DNA from: an uncultured Prevotella sp.
GTDB taxonomy: Bacteria; Bacteroidota; Bacteroidia; Bacteroidales; Bacteroidaceae
Direction of reading: 5' to 3'
NCBI GenBank assembly: GCA_900550035.1
Contig: URQS01000031.1
Location: forward strand, 1-38,064
DNA length: 38,064 bases
Shown: piece after piece, positions 34,653 through 38,064 of the stretch
Layout: every line of letters starts with the position of its first letter
Position numbering within the stretch: the stretch's first letter is position 1
The notes under the pieces: generated by a model
Told to the model about the DNA's origin: nothing
Databases searched by the model: none
The model's input: the letters and a program-made list of their open reading frames with translations, nothing else
Program-made: the position numbers and the translations under genes

Positions 34653-35473
34653 TTCTTTTTCTGCTTTTTATTATACAAATAGTCTAAAAAATCTTCTTTT
34701 TCATCTTCTGATACTTTATCTAAATCTGTTATTAGCCAACCTGTATTATTTGTTTCTCGTTCAATGAACTTGATTCTGAATACATAATTAGGCACTTGAT
34801 AGAAAATGAATTGCAAATCCTTTACATAATCTATATCCAACAGACCATTATAGACATCTGACAGAAAAACAGAAGTCTCGTCCAAAGGATAATTTTTCTG
34901 TATATAGCAAGATATCAAATCATCCTTTTCTGTGGTTATACGATGCAAGGACATAAAGTTTGTTTCGTGGTCATCGGGCATCAGCATTATTTTTTCAGAC
35001 TTAAATGATGGTTTTAATTTGAATACATCACCTTCAGCTTTAGCAATAACCCATTTATACATATCCTCCTTTCTATGTTCCACATTAAGGTAAAGCGTAA
35101 AGTCAACCTCTTTGCCTTTTAGTTTTCCATGACAAACAGCTTTGGCAAACCACGTGGTATCTGAATAGTTAATACTGATGTTCTTTTCTATTACAGTATT
35201 TATAAAATTCTGTAACTCCTTGAATTTAGCATCTTCTTTTGACTTAAACATCCTACCATTAAAAACAAACATCATATTTTTCTTCCGATAATCCTTATCT
35301 TTTCTTGAAATATCAGGATGTCCTTCTTTGCCGTTAAAACGGTCAAAGAACTCATCAACTAATTTGATTCTCGAATCATACAATTCTGCATTCAAATCAT
35401 TGGTTATCACTTTCTGTGCATTAGCCATAGAGAATGCAAAGGCTAATGCAAAACATAAAAAGTATCGTTTCAT
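34649..35473 (-). CDS. Secreted protein of unknown function
   Basis: 274 residues with a signal peptide (MKRYFLCFALAFAFSMANAQ). The mature part is soluble and charged, has no recognisable domain, and ends in a lysine-rich tail (YNKKQKKK). It resembles its neighbours in being exported, small and AT-rich in codon use. It lies 76 bases after the upstream gene, across a hairpin at 35516-35542. No TAnnTTTG box is visible in that gap, so expression probably depends on read-through. Confidence 0.82.
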   Translation of the reverse strand: MKRYFLCFALAFAFSMANAQKVITNDLNAELYDSRIKLVDEFFDRFNGKEGHPDISRKDKDYRKKNMMFVFNGRMFKSKEDAKFKELQNFINTVIEKNISINYSDTTWFAKAVCHGKLKGKEVDFTLYLNVEHRKEDMYKWVIAKAEGDVFKLKPSFKSEKIMLMPDDHETNFMSLHRITTEKDDLISCYIQKNYPLDETSVFLSDVYNGLLDIDYVKDLQFIFYQVPNYVFRIKFIERETNNTGWLITDLDKVSEDEKEDFLDYLYNKKQKKK

Positions 35474-35515
35474 TGTCCATTCTATTTATTTAGTTTCTAT
35501 AGCATATATTTTATA

Positions 35516-35542
35516 GGGTACAACCAATTGTCGGTTGTACCC
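35516..35542. terminator. Hairpin inside the exported-protein cluster
   Basis: GGGTACAACC (35516-35525) pairs perfectly with GGTTGTACCC (35533-35542) around a 7-base loop. A/T-rich sequence lies on both sides, with TTTTAT on the plus side. It separates three upstream from three downstream genes and may attenuate transcription or protect the upstream mRNA. Confidence 0.7.
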
Positions 35543-35549
35543 TTTTATA

Positions 35550-36158
35550 TTAATTTATGCGTTTTGTGTCAATTGCATGAACATCTCCGAGCAGTACAAT
35601 AAACTCTACTCCGTCTTCTACTTCTTGGACTTCCACATAACATTTTACTTTTTTTCGAGTACAATCCTTATATACAGGTCTGCCATCTCTATACCCCACA
35701 AATACTTGGTCAAAATAACAAGTGCATACATACAGATTATTATCTACTTTTTGTAAGTTGCTAACCTTTATACTTGAAACCTCTGTTGACTGTATTGAAA
35801 CTTGCTGATACGTAAGATTTACCAATCCATTGAAATATACTCGCATTAATTTTGAACGAGGACGAGTTTTGTTTACAGATGTTACTTCCATTAAAACACC
35901 TTCTTTGGTAACACCATTCTCTTCATAATGATAACCACGTCCGACAAACAGATTCAAAGCCTGCTCTTTGTTAAAAAGACGTGTATCCATATCGTTTTTC
36001 TTGTCTGCCATAAAAGAAATGTAGTCATTCATTTGCGCTACACGCTCCGCAGCCCTAAGCTTTATTTGCTCTTCTACAGAAACCTGTCCCATCATTGGCA
36101 ATATACACAAAAGTGCAAATTGCAAAAGAAAAAATCTCCTCAATATAATCTTTATCAT
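35550..36158 (-). CDS. Secreted protein of unknown function
   Basis: 202 residues. A hydrophobic leader (about 8-25, ending MMGQ) is followed by a helical segment and then a beta-rich domain (about 75-195) with an YVCTCYFDQVFVGYRDGRPVYKD strand pair. The family is not recognised. Only 3 bases separate it from the stop of the caspase-like gene upstream, so it is co-transcribed and probably translationally coupled. It could be a partner or inhibitor of that protein, but nothing in the sequence proves it. Confidence 0.82.
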   Translation of the reverse strand: MIKIILRRFFLLQFALLCILPMMGQVSVEEQIKLRAAERVAQMNDYISFMADKKNDMDTRLFNKEQALNLFVGRGYHYEENGVTKEGVLMEVTSVNKTRPRSKLMRVYFNGLVNLTYQQVSIQSTEVSSIKVSNLQKVDNNLYVCTCYFDQVFVGYRDGRPVYKDCTRKKVKCYVEVQEVEDGVEFIVLLGDVHAIDTKRIN

Positions 36159-36161
36159 AAC

Positions 36162-37346
36162 TTATCTCTTTTTATAAACTTCGCGAACACGCAATGAATT
36201 GATTCCACTATCATTTGCAGTCGCATCTACTACGATAACATTCTCCAACAATCTACTGGTTGCTATTCGTCCTAAGAAAATAGATATGTTTTCTTTGTCA
36301 ACAACCAAGTTACCATCTTGTGACATAATTCTTACAATAGCGTTGCTTGTAAATGCTTGTTCAATTTTACCAGCCAAAGCAATACGCTCTTTTGGTGAAA
36401 CCTTAGTTGAAGAAAGGTAAGACATGACATTTGTCAAAGTATTCAACATTTCTGATTTGTCAGAAACTCTCTCCGTATTAGGTTTGTCTGGTGTAGTTGG
36501 AGAAGGTGTGCTTGCTGATGTTAGGTTAGCTTCCCAAATAGGGGTTTGAGTTGAGCCTGGTGCTTGATTTTGCAAGCCAACATTGTTACTTACATCATTA
36601 TAGACATCTTCTTTTATTGATTCCATCATTGAATTCCACGTAGGATTACTCAACTCCGGCAATTCATTATTAAATTGGTCTATCAAGCGGTATGTAAAAT
36701 AGTCAGTAGGACCAATAGGTGTTCCACAAGCCCAAGAGCTTTCATTAGGTGAAGCTGAAGTTATAAGAATATCTCCACGATAATTCAAAAACATCTTCTT
36801 TATGCAATTAGATTGTTCCTCACTAACATAAGTATTTCCGTAGTTTGCACTAAACGTTGGGTCTACTCTGCCCGCTACGCCCTGTCGGGCGTTACAGCAC
36901 ATACCTATTGTAACAGTCAATCTCGCACCCTTGTTTTTCAACGTTTTATGTACCCATGACAATGGTACAAATTTGTTAGGATTGACTTGTCCCATCAACA
37001 TCAATGGAAATCTGCTTGCCCCCGTATTCTCTGTGCCATGACCTATATAATAAAACACAATAATATCATCTGCACCACAATTGAGATTATTCACTATTGT
37101 CTTGCAGTTTTCTGGTGTAGTTTTGCTATCATAAACATCTATGATATCAACAGAATAGCCATTATCCTTTAATGTGGAATTAACGAGGTCTATCCAACGA
37201 GAATATAGTAATTGACGAGAACTCTTGTCTATCTCACCAACATTTCTATCCATTGTGTCAATAAATGTCAGCCAATGTATTGTTTTGGCATAAGTTTCTG
37301 CGCTAAATAGCAAGCACAGCATAAAGATTAATATAAGCTTTCTCAT
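36162..37346 (-). CDS. Secreted caspase-like (C14-type) protein
   Basis: 394 residues with a signal peptide (about 1-20, ending ETYA). The region of about 21-235 has the caspase-fold order. A hydrophobic strand ends in the catalytic-His motif FYYIGHGTE (His103). A second strand leads to IGMCCNARQG, where Cys150 or Cys151 would be the nucleophile. ILITSASPNESSW follows, as in many bacterial C14 members. A Pro/Thr/Ser linker (about 265-295) and a helical plus beta C-terminal domain (about 300-394) follow. The usual Asp before the Cys (DxC) is missing (GMC). It overlaps the upstream gene by 4 bases. It resembles secreted cysteine peptidases, but the substrate is unknown. Confidence 0.82.
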   Translation of the reverse strand: MRKLILIFMLCLLFSAETYAKTIHWLTFIDTMDRNVGEIDKSSRQLLYSRWIDLVNSTLKDNGYSVDIIDVYDSKTTPENCKTIVNNLNCGADDIIVFYYIGHGTENTGASRFPLMLMGQVNPNKFVPLSWVHKTLKNKGARLTVTIGMCCNARQGVAGRVDPTFSANYGNTYVSEEQSNCIKKMFLNYRGDILITSASPNESSWACGTPIGPTDYFTYRLIDQFNNELPELSNPTWNSMMESIKEDVYNDVSNNVGLQNQAPGSTQTPIWEANLTSASTPSPTTPDKPNTERVSDKSEMLNTLTNVMSYLSSTKVSPKERIALAGKIEQAFTSNAIVRIMSQDGNLVVDKENISIFLGRIATSRLLENVIVVDATANDSGINSLRVREVYKKR

Positions 37347-37900
37347 TTCTTGGAAGAATTATAAAGATTAGTAATCAACTCATCATCAGGATAGAGATAA
37401 TGTGAGAAACGTAACAAGTCGTTCTTTACCAAAGCAAACTGTTTAATAATCTTACCTGTACTATCCAGCAATATCCATTTTCTTAGACCAAAATCTAATC
37501 CTATTTCAATTATTTCAGACTTTGACTTTTCGAAAAGAATCTTTACTTGTGGCATTACAACACCATAGCTTTGAGTACCCTCTATAAACATTTGAGGATC
37601 AGAAACAAGAAAGCGTAAAACTTGTGTGTCTTCGCGAGACAATACAGACTGCAAAGGTTGTGCTTTCAGACTATCTGTTGTCATCAACATCACAGTAACC
37701 TTGCCCGATGTCAGAATTGTTTGAATACTATCACCAACAGCCTTGTCAAATGCAGTATTTACATACGTCATTTTGGATACTTTCTTAGCCTTAAGATGTT
37801 TTGAAGACTTGGCGGAACAACTTGCTGTCGCAGCAACAAAAGAGATTGTTAAGAATACTGCGCTTAGACCCAATTTGAAGAACCAGTTTTTTTTCTTCAT
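37343..37900 (-). CDS. Small exported protein, possible lipoprotein
   Basis: 185 residues. A Lys-rich N-terminus and hydrophobic core end in TASCS, where Cys28 is a possible lipidation site with a weak lipobox. The mature part is alpha/beta with no recognised domain; one segment (IIEIGLDFGLRKWILLDSTGKIIKQF) looks like a beta hairpin. It is the first gene of the cluster and overlaps the caspase-like gene by 4 bases. The leader upstream contains a 15-base palindrome. Confidence 0.82.
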   Translation of the reverse strand: MKKKNWFFKLGLSAVFLTISFVAATASCSAKSSKHLKAKKVSKMTYVNTAFDKAVGDSIQTILTSGKVTVMLMTTDSLKAQPLQSVLSREDTQVLRFLVSDPQMFIEGTQSYGVVMPQVKILFEKSKSEIIEIGLDFGLRKWILLDSTGKIIKQFALVKNDLLRFSHYLYPDDELITNLYNSSKK

Positions 37901-38064
37901 ATCTATAACGATTTTATAGAGGCATTGCCTCTGTTAATCTTGTGACCTCCTACAAGAAACAATGAGATCCTCTTTTTGCTATAAATAAAAAAGACGTGGA
38001 AACTGTATGTACTAAAACAACAATGATTCGACTTGATGAATTTTGACGATAATACCTGCAAATA
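37901..38064. promoter_or_regulatory. Leader region of the exported-protein cluster
   Basis: No gene is seen. A perfect small palindrome, AGAGGCATTGCCTCT, lies at 37918-37932, close to the first start codon, and may affect translation. On the minus strand the window begins with TATTTGCAGG, which could be the end of a TAnnTTTG box cut by the window edge. No other good promoter is visible. Confidence 0.4.

Overview
The window looks like a chromosomal segment of a Bacteroidales bacterium, most plausibly a Prevotella-like member (my inference). Supporting signs are: promoters of the Bacteroidetes type (TTTG, a 19-20 base spacer, then TAnnTTTG) in front of several genes; weak or absent Shine-Dalgarno sequences; type IX secretion genes (PorX and PorW/SprE types); many lipoprotein or Sec signal peptides; and the AAA/PD-(D/E)XK and DUF4143 protein families that are expanded in this phylum.

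Left part (1-8.2 kb). An acidic protein of unknown function is followed by a gene-poor stretch with a large palindrome. Next, on the minus strand, comes the 3' end (domains V and VI) of a group II intron without its reverse transcriptase. Beside it is a three-gene glycan cluster on the minus strand: a secreted GH29 alpha-L-fucosidase, a family 3 acyltransferase and a secreted GH2 glycosidase.

Core part (8.2-23.7 kb). This is mostly housekeeping. On the minus strand lie aroA, a small membrane protein, porW/sprE, porX and tsaE. Then come tRNA-Pro(GGG) with its own promoter and terminator, and a phosphodiesterase with lptB on the minus strand. Divergent from lptB are mlaE-mlaF on the plus strand, then an orphan transcription unit that looks like a small RNA, then sbcD-sbcC. 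The sbcC frame is broken by an apparent one-base deletion just before its C-terminal ATPase lobe.

Accessory part (23.7-32.4 kb, visibly more AT-rich). It holds a DUF4143 remnant, an outer-membrane beta-barrel protein and a MntA/HepT-type toxin-antitoxin pair. It also holds two copies of a module made of a small lipoprotein and an AAA-like/PD-(D/E)XK protein. Four copies of one long palindrome sit at gene ends here, mostly between convergent genes, and probably act as bidirectional terminators.

Right edge (32.5-38 kb). Six minus-strand genes, almost all tightly packed or overlapping, encode only exported proteins: a small exported protein, a secreted caspase-like (C14-type) protein, two small secreted proteins, a protein with a probable outer-membrane barrel, and a lipoprotein with three Ig-like repeats. 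I do not recognise this set as a described system, and it is the best candidate here for new biology.
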